64,000 nucleotides of DNA, from positions 124,001 to 188,000 of the forward strand of contig NZ_JANHAP010000003.1 in the NCBI RefSeq assembly GCF_024734385.1, written 5' to 3'. The first letter of the stretch is position 1; the number at the start of each line of letters is the position of its first letter. A program made the position numbers and the translations under genes. Of this stretch, positions 52,600 to 63,113 are shown in pieces. A model generated the notes under the pieces. The model ran no database searches. It was given only the letters and a program-made list of their open reading frames with translations, and had not been told where the DNA came from. The stretch comes from Dasania sp. GY-MA-18. GTDB lineage: Bacteria > Pseudomonadota > Gammaproteobacteria > Pseudomonadales > Dasaniaceae.

Positions 52600-54096
52600 A
52601 TGCTTTTTAACTCTCATATCTTTATTTTTATATTCCTGCCCTTAGTGTGGCTGGGGTATAACTATTTTAAGTCGGCTGGCAGGCAGGAGTCAGGCATCAT
52701 CTTTTTGGTGTTCAGTAGCTTGGTTTTTTATGGCTATTGGAATGCTTATTATTTGCTCTTAATTGGCTGTTCTATAGTCGCCAACTATGGCATGGGTTTA
52801 TTGATAGAGCGGCCAAGCCGGTATAAGCGAGCTTGGCTAGTTCTTGGTGTTGCTGGCAACCTGCTTCTACTGGCCTATTACAAGTACTTGGGTTTTTTTG
52901 TTTTAAATTACAACTATTTTGCCGAAACGCCGGTGGCGTTAGAGTCTATTATATTACCGCTGGCAATATCCTTCTTTACATTCCAGCAGATAACTTACTT
53001 GGTCGATAGCGCTAAAGGGCTGACTAGCGAACATAGCTTCTGGCATTACTGCCTGTACGTCACTTTCTTCCCACAGCTAATAGCTGGCCCCATAGTCCAT
53101 CACAAAGAAATGCTGCCACAATTTACCCGGCCGCAGCCTAGGGCAATTCAATATAGCGACTTGGCTATAGGTATCAGTATTTTTGCCATGGGTCTGTTTA
53201 AGAAGGTGATGGTCGCGGATAATCTGGCGCCTTATGCTGGCGACGTCTTTTCTCATGCTGAAGCAGGTTTGCCGCTCAGTGCTTACGATGCTTGGGTGGG
53301 GGCGCTGGCTTACACATTCCAGTTGTATTTTGATTTTTCGGGCTATGCCGATATGGCTATAGGTATAGCCAGAATGTTTTCTATTAGGCTGCCGCTAAAT
53401 TTCAACTCACCCTATAAGGCCAATAGTATTATCGATTTTTGGCGGCGCTGGCATATGACGTTGTCGCGGTTTTTGCGGGACTACCTTTATATTCCCCTAG
53501 GTGGCTCACGCAAGGGTAAGTTTAGGCGATTAATCAATCTATTTGTCACTATGTTGCTGGGAGGTTTGTGGCACGGAGCTGGTTGGACGTTTGTAGCGTG
53601 GGGTTGTTTGCATGGTGTTTACTTAGTGATAAACCATGGTTGGCGCAGTTTTATTTCGACTAATGATATGGCAGGTAAAGGGAGTTCAGAAAACAGAGTT
53701 CAGCAATGGTTGCTGGCAGCGCTATCGAGAGTGCTAACCATACTGGCTATAGTGATTGCTTGGGTATTTTTTAGAGCAGTAGATATCAGCTCAGCGGTAG
53801 ATATAGTTACGGCCATGTTGGGATTTACAGATGATACGAGTGAAATTTTCAAGGTTTCAAAATCACTGCCAGCAATTGTGTTGCTATTTCTATGGGTTTG
53901 GCTATTTCCCAATGTTCAAGAAGTAATGAAAAAGTACCGCCCGGCTTATGACTTCGAGTCGAAAAAGTTTGAATCTAGCGTGGTTATGGTTTTATGGCGG
54001 CCAACACTAAAATGGTTTTTTGTGGTAATGCCTATGTTGGTTGTTGCAGTGCTAAATCTTACCCAGTTGAGTGAATTTATCTACTTTCAATTTTGA
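52600..54096 (+). CDS. MBOAT-family O-acyltransferase (AlgI-like)
   Basis: 498 residues with about 11-12 hydrophobic helices. YFDFSGYADMAIGIARMFSI..LNFNSPY, DFWRRWHMTLSRFLRDYLYIPLGGS and GGLWHGAGWTFVAWG (catalytic His325) are the AlgI/DltB-type MBOAT signatures. It moves acyl groups across the membrane to modify an extracytoplasmic polysaccharide, here most likely LPS or O-antigen. The next gene overlaps or abuts its stop and is the likely partner. Confidence 0.93.
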   Translation: MLFNSHIFIFIFLPLVWLGYNYFKSAGRQESGIIFLVFSSLVFYGYWNAYYLLLIGCSIVANYGMGLLIERPSRYKRAWLVLGVAGNLLLLAYYKYLGFFVLNYNYFAETPVALESIILPLAISFFTFQQITYLVDSAKGLTSEHSFWHYCLYVTFFPQLIAGPIVHHKEMLPQFTRPQPRAIQYSDLAIGISIFAMGLFKKVMVADNLAPYAGDVFSHAEAGLPLSAYDAWVGALAYTFQLYFDFSGYADMAIGIARMFSIRLPLNFNSPYKANSIIDFWRRWHMTLSRFLRDYLYIPLGGSRKGKFRRLINLFVTMLLGGLWHGAGWTFVAWGCLHGVYLVINHGWRSFISTNDMAGKGSSENRVQQWLLAALSRVLTILAIVIAWVFFRAVDISSAVDIVTAMLGFTDDTSEIFKVSKSLPAIVLLFLWVWLFPNVQEVMKKYRPAYDFESKKFESSVVMVLWRPTLKWFFVVMPMLVVAVLNLTQLSEFIYFQF

Positions 54097-54098
54097 TT

Positions 54099-55271
54099 AT
54101 GTTTAAACAGTATTTTTTGACATTGCTGGCAGTTGTTGTTTTTGTGGTATTGGCTACAGCTGGCTTTTGTTGGGCGGTTGACCCATATGGCTTGTATGGG
54201 GCGTATACGAACGAAGGTAGCTTTAAAAAGCCAGAAGTTAATAATCAAATTCGTTTACATAAGCGGGCACAGTTACAGCGTAATCAATATGATGCGTTGA
54301 TATTGGGTAATTCGCGCGCTTTTCGGGCTTATGATCCGGAGCATGAGTTTTTTGAGGGGTATAGGTCATATAACCTTGCGTTAAGTGGCGCTCACATTAA
54401 TGAAGTTTATCATTCCTTGATATATGCAAGCAGGTATTCCGATATTAAAAAGGTGCTTTTGGTTTTGGATTATAGCCTGCAAAAAGATATCGAGGCTTCA
54501 GATTATATTCCTTCGGCAAAAACGTTTAAAAGCTCAGGTTTTGAATTTGGAGATGTTGCTTCTGATTTTCGTGACACATTACTATCTGTGGCGGCTTTAA
54601 AAGATAGCGGGAAAATATTTCTGTCTAAAGATGGGGCGGATAGAGACAGGGTTACCGAAAAAGGATTTTATAAAATAAAAAGGGAAAATTATTTTGAAAA
54701 GGAGTTCAGGCGATTAGAGCTGGGATATTTAGAAAAATTAGTTAAAAGCAATGTGGCTAGTCAGTTGTTAGCAAATCATAAATTGTATAAAGAAAAATAT
54801 CATGAGTTATTGGCATTCTTATATGAAAATAAAATTGATACCACAATTATAATTTCACCATTGCACGCTAGATTTTTGCAGGTCTATCACGAAGCGGGTT
54901 TATGGCCAGATTTTGAAGCTTGGAAAACCTTGTTAGTCAAAGAGAACGCATTGCTTGCCAATACATACGGTATGAAACCATACCCCTTATATGACGCCGC
55001 TGTATATAACGCTATGAATGAAGAATTAATTAGGAAAGATGTGGCTGCACGGTGGTATTTTGAGTCCTCACATGCCAAGCCTGAGTATGGGGCATCATTG
55101 TTGAATGAAGTAATGTCTGCGAGGGGAGGTGACTTTGCTGTGAGATTAGATGCCGGAGATTTAGAGACGCATCTAAGATCACAGAAGGAGAAGTGGCGGC
55201 ACTATCTGGAAAGAGCCGGTGAGCAGATTTTGCATATAAACCGTGCGGGCGCGAGATTGATTAATAAATAG
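54099..55271 (+). CDS. Membrane-anchored SGNH-like partner of the MBOAT acyltransferase
   Basis: About 390 residues from the ATG at 54099; a TTG at 54093 overlaps the upstream stop. One N-terminal membrane helix (~5-25) anchors a periplasmic domain. YDALILGNSRAFRAY (block I-like GNSR) and, near the C-terminus, WYFESSHAKPEYG (block V-like SSH) suggest an SGNH-type esterase/transferase fold, as in AlgJ/AlgX or DltD-like helpers. The remainder is not recognised. The coupling to the MBOAT gene suggests that it completes acetyl transfer to the glycan. Confidence 0.72.
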   Translation: MFKQYFLTLLAVVVFVVLATAGFCWAVDPYGLYGAYTNEGSFKKPEVNNQIRLHKRAQLQRNQYDALILGNSRAFRAYDPEHEFFEGYRSYNLALSGAHINEVYHSLIYASRYSDIKKVLLVLDYSLQKDIEASDYIPSAKTFKSSGFEFGDVASDFRDTLLSVAALKDSGKIFLSKDGADRDRVTEKGFYKIKRENYFEKEFRRLELGYLEKLVKSNVASQLLANHKLYKEKYHELLAFLYENKIDTTIIISPLHARFLQVYHEAGLWPDFEAWKTLLVKENALLANTYGMKPYPLYDAAVYNAMNEELIRKDVAARWYFESSHAKPEYGASLLNEVMSARGGDFAVRLDAGDLETHLRSQKEKWRHYLERAGEQILHINRAGARLINK

Positions 55272-55434
55272 GCGGAAAATAAGAGGGGGTCGCTGAAATA
55301 CGCTGGAGATAATGTGCTAATATGCGGCCTCAAATTAAGGATTGGCTGGTTGGTTAAGATAGCCCAGCCTGTATGGATAACAGGGCATTAGAGGCGAGAG
55401 TGCATCCATATCTCAATATGGCTACGTGGTATAT

Positions 55435-56562
55435 ATGTCAAATAATAAACAAAGTAAGGTTGTGCTACAGATACTGAAATCGGTAGATAGCAGTATTAGT
55501 TCGGTGGCGTACTCAATATCGAGCTCAGTTCAGAACGCCGGTTTAAAGTCGCATGCACTGTTGCTAAGAGGAGAAGATGAAAGCGCCCTTAAAAGAAAAT
55601 TTGATCGAGTAGATAGCCTCGATTTAGATGTGGAGCACTGGGAGGGCTTTAGGGTAAAGCTATTTATCAAGCTCTTAAAATATATGAGGCGAGCACGGCC
55701 TGATGTGGTACTGGTACATCGTTACAAAGAGTTTGCTTTACTGGCTATTATCTCAAAGATAATAAAAGGGCCTAAAGTTGTAGCCGTTTTTCATGGTGAG
55801 CGTGGATTCGCGTCATGGTTTAGGCGTCTTTCTTGTTCGTTGTATATGGATGAGAGTTGCTATTTAGTGGCTGTGTCGGGCAGTGTTAAGCGATATTTAT
55901 TAAGTAGTATTCCAGGTCTACATCCATCAAAAGTTCAGGTTATTCACAATGGTATTGACTTTAAAAAAATTGAGTCCTCTTTGCTGGGTCGAGAGGAGGC
56001 TAGGGCTGCCGTTGGTGTTAAGGCTAGCGATGTGGTTTATGGTTCCATTGGTCGCTTAGTTAAGGCTAAGGGGACTGATGTGTTAGTAAAGGCTTTTAGT
56101 GAAATTGCTACCTTAAATCCGAAAGCCGTTTTGGTCTTGATGGGCGATGGCGCAGAAAAAGAAAAAATAGAGGATCTGTGTAGGTCGCTGGGAGTGCGCG
56201 AACAGGTAAAAATTTTAGGGAATGTTGAGTCTGCAAGCTGCTATTTAAAAGCATTTGATTTTTTTGTTTTTCCCTCATTGCGAGAAGGGTTTGGCTTGGC
56301 GCTGGTTGAGGCCATGGCTGCAAAAGTGCCAGTTATATTTTCAGACTTGGATATTTTTAGGGCGCTAGCAATTGATCATAAATATATGGTTGAGGCCAAT
56401 AATGTAACCGACTTGGCACATAAGATGGAGGAAGTGGCTTGTGATGAAGAGTTGGTGCGGAAAGCTATTGTTGAAAAGCAGTATGTCTATGCCCTGGAGC
56501 ACTTTTCTATAGAAAGAGCTGTTTTTTCATATCAAAAGTACCTGGTTGAGAATTTGTTGTGA
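55435..56562 (+). CDS. Glycosyltransferase family 4
   Basis: About 375 residues from the ATG at 55435 (a GTG at 55426 is an alternative). It has the GT-B fold: VVLQILKSVDSSISSVAYS at the N-terminus, VAVFHGERGFASWFRRLSC, YGSIGRLVKAKGTDVLVKAF, and REGFGLALVEAMAAKVPVIF with the E-x7-E motif. The sugar transferred is unknown; its place before the O-antigen ligase suggests a role in core or O-antigen assembly. The next gene starts inside its stop (GTGA). Confidence 0.9.
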   Translation: MSNNKQSKVVLQILKSVDSSISSVAYSISSSVQNAGLKSHALLLRGEDESALKRKFDRVDSLDLDVEHWEGFRVKLFIKLLKYMRRARPDVVLVHRYKEFALLAIISKIIKGPKVVAVFHGERGFASWFRRLSCSLYMDESCYLVAVSGSVKRYLLSSIPGLHPSKVQVIHNGIDFKKIESSLLGREEARAAVGVKASDVVYGSIGRLVKAKGTDVLVKAFSEIATLNPKAVLVLMGDGAEKEKIEDLCRSLGVREQVKILGNVESASCYLKAFDFFVFPSLREGFGLALVEAMAAKVPVIFSDLDIFRALAIDHKYMVEANNVTDLAHKMEEVACDEELVRKAIVEKQYVYALEHFSIERAVFSYQKYLVENLL

Positions 56563-57731
56563 CAAAAGTAAATTTAACTAACGGGCTGGCCATTTTTGTA
56601 TTGCTAGGGCTGGCATTATCTTTTGCTTACCCGGCTTTTTTAATTGAAAGTGGTTCTCCTAAAGCTATTTATTACGTAATGGTGATACTGCCTGGGTTGA
56701 TATTACTGTGTTTAGATGGTGCTGTTTTTGCAGAAAGCCTCAAAAGTAACCGCGGCATGCAACTGGTTTTTATAATGTTGGCTTATTGGTGTATGACGCT
56801 GTTATGGGGTAGTGAGGGAGTAGCTGGCTCGCAATTTAGACGAATGCTTGCAGTGCTGATTTATCTGTGTGTGGTATGGCATGTATTCACCCATTATCCG
56901 CAGTTTATTACACGTTTTTATTTTTTGCTTTTTGTCTTGTTTGCGGTGGGTGTGTTTTGGAGTTTGGGGACATTTCCTTCAGTAAAAATCTTGCTTGGCG
57001 GCCATAGGCTGGGCAACAAGGCAGGCTTTGGTCAGGCTATACATGCTGCGCATTATTACGGAGTGTTTTTTTCTTTGGCGTTAGGGTTTTTGTTGTTTTC
57101 TAAGCATCGAGTGTTGCTTATTCTCTCCGGTGCTGTATGTGGATTGGCTTTGCTGGCGATTATATTAACAAAGTCCAGAGGGAGTTATTTAGCTGTGGCT
57201 GTGGCCGTAATTTTTGCTGCAGGCCTGTATGTCAGGCACTATAAAAAATATATCTTGGCGGCTGGGCTATGTGTCGTACTAGCGCTCTTGGCTTTGGCTA
57301 TCTATCACTACTATCCTGCGTTTATTTTGAGCCGTGGAAGCTCCCACCGCTATGAGATTTGGGCGGAGGCTTGGCATATGATACAGGGTAACTTCTGGCT
57401 GGGTATTGGTTTGGGGGAGAGGCCAGGGATTACAGCTCGCGGTTTTGCTCATGCACATAATTTGTACCTGAATATATGGCTAACGACGGGTGTCTTTGGG
57501 CTATTGCTCTTCCTTTTGGCTGTGGGGTGGGTAGTAGCTAGAGCGATTAGGAGGCCTTTAAATAAAGTGGCTGGATGCTTAACTGCGATGGTCTTTTTCT
57601 TAGCTGCTATGATGACGGATTCGCAGCAATTGATAAATTCGCCTAATGAGGCTTGGTTATGCTTTTGGTTTTGTTTTGCCTGTTTAGCTGGGTGCAATGC
57701 TGTTAATGCGGCCCCTGTTCTGGCTAAGTAG
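56559..57731 (+). CDS. O-antigen ligase/polymerase family membrane protein (WaaL/Wzy-like)
   Basis: 390 residues, GTG start overlapping the preceding stop by 4 bp. About 11 membrane helices and one long periplasmic loop (~250-310), which contains SRGSSHRYEIWAEAWHMIQ...WLGIGLG and an HAHNLYLNIWLTTG segment, the Wzy_C-type signature. Ligase and polymerase cannot be separated by sequence at this level. Its place next to wzz and the core genes fits either role. Confidence 0.85.
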   Translation: MTKVNLTNGLAIFVLLGLALSFAYPAFLIESGSPKAIYYVMVILPGLILLCLDGAVFAESLKSNRGMQLVFIMLAYWCMTLLWGSEGVAGSQFRRMLAVLIYLCVVWHVFTHYPQFITRFYFLLFVLFAVGVFWSLGTFPSVKILLGGHRLGNKAGFGQAIHAAHYYGVFFSLALGFLLFSKHRVLLILSGAVCGLALLAIILTKSRGSYLAVAVAVIFAAGLYVRHYKKYILAAGLCVVLALLALAIYHYYPAFILSRGSSHRYEIWAEAWHMIQGNFWLGIGLGERPGITARGFAHAHNLYLNIWLTTGVFGLLLFLLAVGWVVARAIRRPLNKVAGCLTAMVFFLAAMMTDSQQLINSPNEAWLCFWFCFACLAGCNAVNAAPVLAK

Positions 57732-57835
57732 TGGGTGGTCGGTAGAAATGGGTGTCTATACAGTGTTCAGGCCTAGTATAAATGCTGTAAACTCCCCCGC
57801 CATAAAAGTTTAACGAATAATATGGAAGAAACACT

Positions 57836-58885
57836 ATGCAAGCTTCACGTTTAGTAGATAACCAATCTCAGGATGAAGTGGATCTATTTGCGCTGGCGGC
57901 AGCGCTATGGGCTAGAAAAGGCCTGGTTATTGCCGTTATGTTGGCAGTTGTAGGTTTAGCGGCTCTGTATTTAACTTATGCGCCAAAAGTGTATGAGGCC
58001 AAGGTCTACTTAAGTGAGGTGCAGCCCGCAGATATAGCGATACTAAACGCTGCAGATAGGTATATGTCGCAGCCTGCGGCAGTAACTAAAGAGCTAGCTT
58101 TTGCTTTATTGCAAAAAAACCTTAACTCTATAGCCATGGCAACCGCCTATTTTAAGCAGGATATGGAAGGTGTGTATAGGCAGGGAGGGGATAAACGGTC
58201 TGTTGCTGAGTTGGTTAGGGGGGGGTTTTTGAAGTCCTTGGGTGTAACCAAACCAGATAAGGGTAGCGAATATTTGGCGGTAACCTACCAATACATGGAT
58301 CCTAGATATACCGCTAAATGGCTCAACGGCTATATTAGCTATGTTGATAATAAGACTAGGCATGAGTTACTCAAGGCAGCTATCGACAACAAAGTGCTAG
58401 CCATCAATGAGTATAAAAAGCAGGTTGCTTCGCTGCGGTCGGTATATGAAAAAAGGCTGCAGGATAGAATTGTTCTCTTAGAGGAAGCATATAGTATTGC
58501 GAAGCAGTTGGGGTTTGAAAAACCAGTATCTAGCAATGCCGGCAATAAAATCCTTATCAGCAATCTTGATGAAAGTTTACTTTATATGAGAGGGAGTGAA
58601 GTGTTGCGGGCTGAGCTGGACGCTCTAAAGTCACGCACCCAAAGAGACTCCTTTATTCCTGATATTCGTTTTATCCAAGAGAAGATTACTTATCTAGAAT
58701 CGTTAACGTTCAATGTTAATGAGATAAAGGTTGTAAATATTGATGGCTGGGCGGTTGAGCCAGAAAGTAGTGTAAAGCCTAAAAAGGCTTTAGTGCTAGT
58801 GTTAGCGGGTATGCTGGGTGGTCTGCTGGGCGTTTTTGTTGTGTTAATTCAATGGGCTATTGATAATCGTAAGTATGGCGAGTAA
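57836..58885 (+). CDS. wzz: Chain-length determinant protein Wzz
   Basis: 349 residues, with an N-terminal membrane helix (~30-52) after DEVDLFALAAALWARKGLV, a large periplasmic coiled-coil-rich part, and a second helix (~320-342) preceded by PESSVKPKKALVLVLAGM, the Pro-rich motif of Wzz proteins. It sets the modal length of O-antigen chains with Wzy. It follows the ligase/polymerase by 104 bp, with a TATAAA box in that gap. Confidence 0.9.
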   Translation: MQASRLVDNQSQDEVDLFALAAALWARKGLVIAVMLAVVGLAALYLTYAPKVYEAKVYLSEVQPADIAILNAADRYMSQPAAVTKELAFALLQKNLNSIAMATAYFKQDMEGVYRQGGDKRSVAELVRGGFLKSLGVTKPDKGSEYLAVTYQYMDPRYTAKWLNGYISYVDNKTRHELLKAAIDNKVLAINEYKKQVASLRSVYEKRLQDRIVLLEEAYSIAKQLGFEKPVSSNAGNKILISNLDESLLYMRGSEVLRAELDALKSRTQRDSFIPDIRFIQEKITYLESLTFNVNEIKVVNIDGWAVEPESSVKPKKALVLVLAGMLGGLLGVFVVLIQWAIDNRKYGE

Positions 58886-59208
58886 ATCAGTATAAGAGTG
58901 CAAATATAACATGTGATGTTTGGCATGTGGTTACTGCAATAGAGCGTTTCTTGGAGTTGTTTTTTAGGATTGATAAGCATTGATGCTTCTAGATGTCCAT
59001 ACAGATATTTGGCAAATACACTAAGTATAATCATTTTTAAGTTTGGTCGAGCTTTGTCGCTGAATCGGCTTGCGCTGAGTATGTTTATCTTAGTGGGGGT
59101 GTTGGCGGGGAGCTATGCTTTGATTTCTAGGCGGAGTTTAACAAGATGGAAAGCATGGGGCTTGATCTGTGCTAGCTGTTATTTAAGTGTAAAAGATAAG
59201 GTGAAAAA
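58886..59208. other. 323-bp gap between wzz and the UDP-sugar dehydrogenase gene
   Basis: AT-rich. It holds one 80-codon frame (58970-59212) starting with TTG and overlapping the next start codon by 4 bp. The encoded peptide has one hydrophobic helix (ALSMFILVGVLAGSYALIS) and a basic tail, resembles nothing I know, and has no ribosome-binding site at a useful distance. It could be a remnant or a small membrane protein. AAGGTG at its end is the ribosome-binding site of the next gene. Confidence 0.35.
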
Positions 59209-60453
59209 GTGATAGGGAATAATGATGCTAGCATAGCAGTTATTGGTCTTGGATATGTTGGTCTGCCATTGGCTGTGGAGTTTGGGAAGAAGCGGCCTGT
59301 CATAGGTTTTGATATAAATAAAGACAGAGTTGAAGAGCTTGAATCTGGTCAAGATAGCACGGATGAAGTTACGTCAAGGGAGTTAAAGGAAGCGGCTTAT
59401 TTAACTTTCTCATCAAATTTTGACGATTTAAAAGAGGCCACTACTTATATTGTTACTGTGCCAACGCCTGTTGATAGCCACAACCGGCCTGATTTAACAC
59501 CGCTAATTAAAGCAAGTGAAATGTTGGGAGGGGTGATATCCAAAGGTGATATTGTTATTTATGAGTCTACTGTATATCCGGGGGCGACAGAAGAGGATTG
59601 TATTCCGGTAATAGAACGTGTATCTGGGCTTGTGTTTAACCAAGATTTTTATGCGGGGTATTCTCCAGAGCGTATTAACCCTGGAGATAAAGAGAGAAGA
59701 TTGCCGGATATCAAAAAGGTTACTTCAGGTTCGACAGCGGCTGTAGCTGATATTGTAGATGACCTGTATCGCTCTATTATAGTGGCGGGAACGCACAAGG
59801 CTGAGTCGATAAAAGTAGCTGAGGCTGCAAAAATTATTGAGAATGTGCAGCGCGACGTCAATATTGCACTGGTTAATGAGTTGTACCAAATATTTGAGCG
59901 TATGGGTGTTGATACTAATCAAGTAATCGAAGCTGCGGCTACAAAATGGAATTTTATGAAGCTGAAACCTGGCCTGGTGGGTGGGCATTGTATAGGAGTA
60001 GATCCCTATTATTTGCTGCATAAGTCTCAGTCATGTGGTTATATACCGGATTTAATGCGTTCAGCTAGAGAAATCAATAACAACATGGTTGATGCACTAG
60101 TTAGTAGTTTTCTGAAATCTATTATTCAAAAAGAGATAAATCCTGTTGGTTTAAGAGTTCTTTTGTTGGGTTTTGCTTTTAAGGAGGATTGTCCCGACTT
60201 GAGAAACACAAAAGTTGTTGATTTATATAATGCGCTTAGGGGAATGGGGTTTGTCGTTTCAATATATGACCCTGTTGTTAATGCGGCAGAAGCAATGCGG
60301 GAATATGGTGTGCTAGTCAAAGATAAGCCCGAGAGCGCTGATGTTGGCTTTTTAGCGGTTCCTCATAAAGGGATTTTGGATAGGCTTAGAGCAAATGAAA
60401 TAAGCTTTGATAAGAAATATTGCTTTGATTTTAGGGGCGCGTTAAAAGCGTAG
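59209..60453 (+). CDS. wbpA: UDP-N-acetylhexosamine 6-dehydrogenase (WbpA/WbpO/TviB type)
   Basis: 414 residues from a GTG with AAGGTG 8 bases upstream. SIAVIGLGYVGLPLAVEFGKK carries the NAD-binding GxGxxG (13-18), SPERINPGD follows in the middle, and the catalytic Cys261 is in GLVGGHCIGVDPYYL. The class oxidises UDP-GlcNAc or UDP-GalNAc to the uronic acid. The following genes (B, D, E type) point to UDP-GlcNAc and thus WbpA rather than the GalNAc enzyme WbpO. That is inference from context. Confidence 0.9.
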   Translation: MIGNNDASIAVIGLGYVGLPLAVEFGKKRPVIGFDINKDRVEELESGQDSTDEVTSRELKEAAYLTFSSNFDDLKEATTYIVTVPTPVDSHNRPDLTPLIKASEMLGGVISKGDIVIYESTVYPGATEEDCIPVIERVSGLVFNQDFYAGYSPERINPGDKERRLPDIKKVTSGSTAAVADIVDDLYRSIIVAGTHKAESIKVAEAAKIIENVQRDVNIALVNELYQIFERMGVDTNQVIEAAATKWNFMKLKPGLVGGHCIGVDPYYLLHKSQSCGYIPDLMRSAREINNNMVDALVSSFLKSIIQKEINPVGLRVLLLGFAFKEDCPDLRNTKVVDLYNALRGMGFVVSIYDPVVNAAEAMREYGVLVKDKPESADVGFLAVPHKGILDRLRANEISFDKKYCFDFRGALKA

Positions 60454-60474
60454 TGGCTAAAAGTTAAATAATAG

Positions 60475-61440
<966 letters not shown>

Positions 61441-61452
61441 TAAGGGTGTCTC

Positions 61453-62034
61453 ATGATTGAATATTATAAACATGAAAGCGCTATTATCGATGATGGTGCG
61501 CAGATAGGGGCGGGTTCGCGTATTTGGCACTTCTCTCATATTTGTGGCGAGGCTGTCATTGGTTGCAATGTTTCATTGGGCCAAAATGTATTTATTGGCA
61601 ATAAAGTTACTATTGGTGATAAATGCAAAATCCAAAATAATGTATCAGTTTATGATGATGTTTATTTAGAGGACGAGGTGTTTTGCGGTCCAAGTATGGT
61701 GTTTACTAATGTTTATAATCCTCGTTCGGGTGTTGAGCGTAAATCCGAATACATGTCTACGATAGTTAAACGAGGTGCAACATTGGGAGCAAATTGTACG
61801 ATAGTTTGTGGAGTAACTATTGGGGAGTATGCATTTGTTGGTGCAGGCGCGGTTGTGAATAAAGACGTTCCTGCCTATGCGATGATTGTGGGGGTTCCGG
61901 GAAAGCAAATTGGCTGGATGAGCGAATATGGTGAGAAGCTAGATTTGCCACTAACTGGTGGCGCTGAGGCGGTCTGTCCTAACACGCAGCAAAAGTACAT
62001 CTTAAAGAACGATATAGTGGAAAAGGTTTGTTGA
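61453..62034 (+). CDS. wbpD: UDP-amino-sugar N-acetyltransferase, WbpD-like
   Basis: 193 residues forming a left-handed beta-helix from hexapeptide repeats: [31 protein letters not shown] and [22 protein letters not shown]. It begins [27 protein letters not shown], the WbpD start. It acetylates the 3-amino group of UDP-GlcNAc(3NH2)A using acetyl-CoA. AAGGG precedes the ATG. The aminotransferase follows after 2 bp. Confidence 0.93.
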   Translation: MIEYYKHESAIIDDGAQIGAGSRIWHFSHICGEAVIGCNVSLGQNVFIGNKVTIGDKCKIQNNVSVYDDVYLEDEVFCGPSMVFTNVYNPRSGVERKSEYMSTIVKRGATLGANCTIVCGVTIGEYAFVGAGAVVNKDVPAYAMIVGVPGKQIGWMSEYGEKLDLPLTGGAEAVCPNTQQKYILKNDIVEKVC

Positions 62035-62036
62035 TA

Positions 62037-63101
62037 ATGCAATTCATTGATTTGGCTTCTCAGTACCAGCATTTAAAGGCGCGTATTGATATGCGTATTC
62101 AGAATGTACTCGATCATGGGCAGTATATTATGGGGCCAGAAGTTCAAGAGCTGGAGGAGGCGTTAGCAGAGTATGTGGGGGTGAAGCATGCTATTACTTG
62201 CGCTAATGGAACTGATGCATTGACGCTCTCTATGATGGCTTTAGAAATAAAAGAGGGTGATGCGGTTTTCTGCCCCACGTTTACTTTTTTTGCTACAGCA
62301 GAAACTATTGCTTTTCAGCGGGCAACACCAATATTTGTGGATTCTGATGAGTCGACATTTAACATATGCCCGAAGGATTTAGAGCGGTGTATTAAACAAA
62401 CAATTGCGGAGGGGAAGTTGAGCCCTAAAGCTATAGTTGCTGTTGATCTATTTGGCCTCCCGGCGAACTACCCTGAATTAGAAAAGCTTGCTAAGAAATA
62501 CGATTTAAAATTAATTGAAGATGCCGCGCAGGGCTTTGGTGGCTCGATTAATGGTAAAAGGGCGGGTAGTTTTGGCGACATAGCTACAACCAGTTTTTTT
62601 CCTGCTAAGCCTCTGGGGTGTTATGGCGATGGAGGGGCGATATTTACTGATAATGATGAGTATGCGGAGCTGATTCGATCATATCGTGTTCATGGTAAAG
62701 GGAGCGACAAATACGATAATGTTCGAGTTGGTATGAATAGTAGGCTGGATACTATTCAAGCAGCTATTTTATTGGAAAAGCTCGCCGAGTTTCCTCGGGA
62801 ACTTACTTGTCGTGATCGAGCTGCCGCAGAATATGAAAAAGAGCTAAGTGGTAGTTATAAAACGCCTCAAGTTCCGAAGGGTTATACTAGTTCTTGGGCG
62901 CAATATACATTGGTCGATGAAAATCGTGATGCGATTATGCGGGAGTATAAGAATAAAGGCATACCCACGGCTATTTATTATGGGACTTGTATGCATCAAC
63001 AGACAGTGTTCAAGGCGCTTAGTTTTCGTAAAGACAATTGTCCTGTAGCGGAGAGGCTGGCCAAACAAGTATTTAGCTTGCCTATGCATGCCTATTTGTA
63101 A
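62037..63101 (+). CDS. wbpE: DegT/DnrJ/EryC1 aminotransferase, WbpE-like
   Basis: About 354 residues from the ATG at 62037, 2 bp after the previous stop. MQFIDLASQYQHLKARIDMRIQ, GVKHAITCANGTDALTLSMMAL, LIEDAAQGFGG and the PLP lysine in TTSFFPAKPLGCYGDGGA (Lys191) are those of WbpE, which transaminates the 3-keto sugar. The protein ends SLPMHAYL; most family members continue with some 15-20 residues of helix, so the C-terminus looks short. An alternative start at 62028 would overlap wbpD. Confidence 0.9.
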   Translation: MQFIDLASQYQHLKARIDMRIQNVLDHGQYIMGPEVQELEEALAEYVGVKHAITCANGTDALTLSMMALEIKEGDAVFCPTFTFFATAETIAFQRATPIFVDSDESTFNICPKDLERCIKQTIAEGKLSPKAIVAVDLFGLPANYPELEKLAKKYDLKLIEDAAQGFGGSINGKRAGSFGDIATTSFFPAKPLGCYGDGGAIFTDNDEYAELIRSYRVHGKGSDKYDNVRVGMNSRLDTIQAAILLEKLAEFPRELTCRDRAAAEYEKELSGSYKTPQVPKGYTSSWAQYTLVDENRDAIMREYKNKGIPTAIYYGTCMHQQTVFKALSFRKDNCPVAERLAKQVFSLPMHAYL

Positions 63102-63113
63102 AGTTGAGTGTGT

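Noticed and set aside
55272-55434. JUMPstart/ops element upstream of the O-antigen genes
   Set aside because: No GGCGGTAG core was found in the intergenic region.
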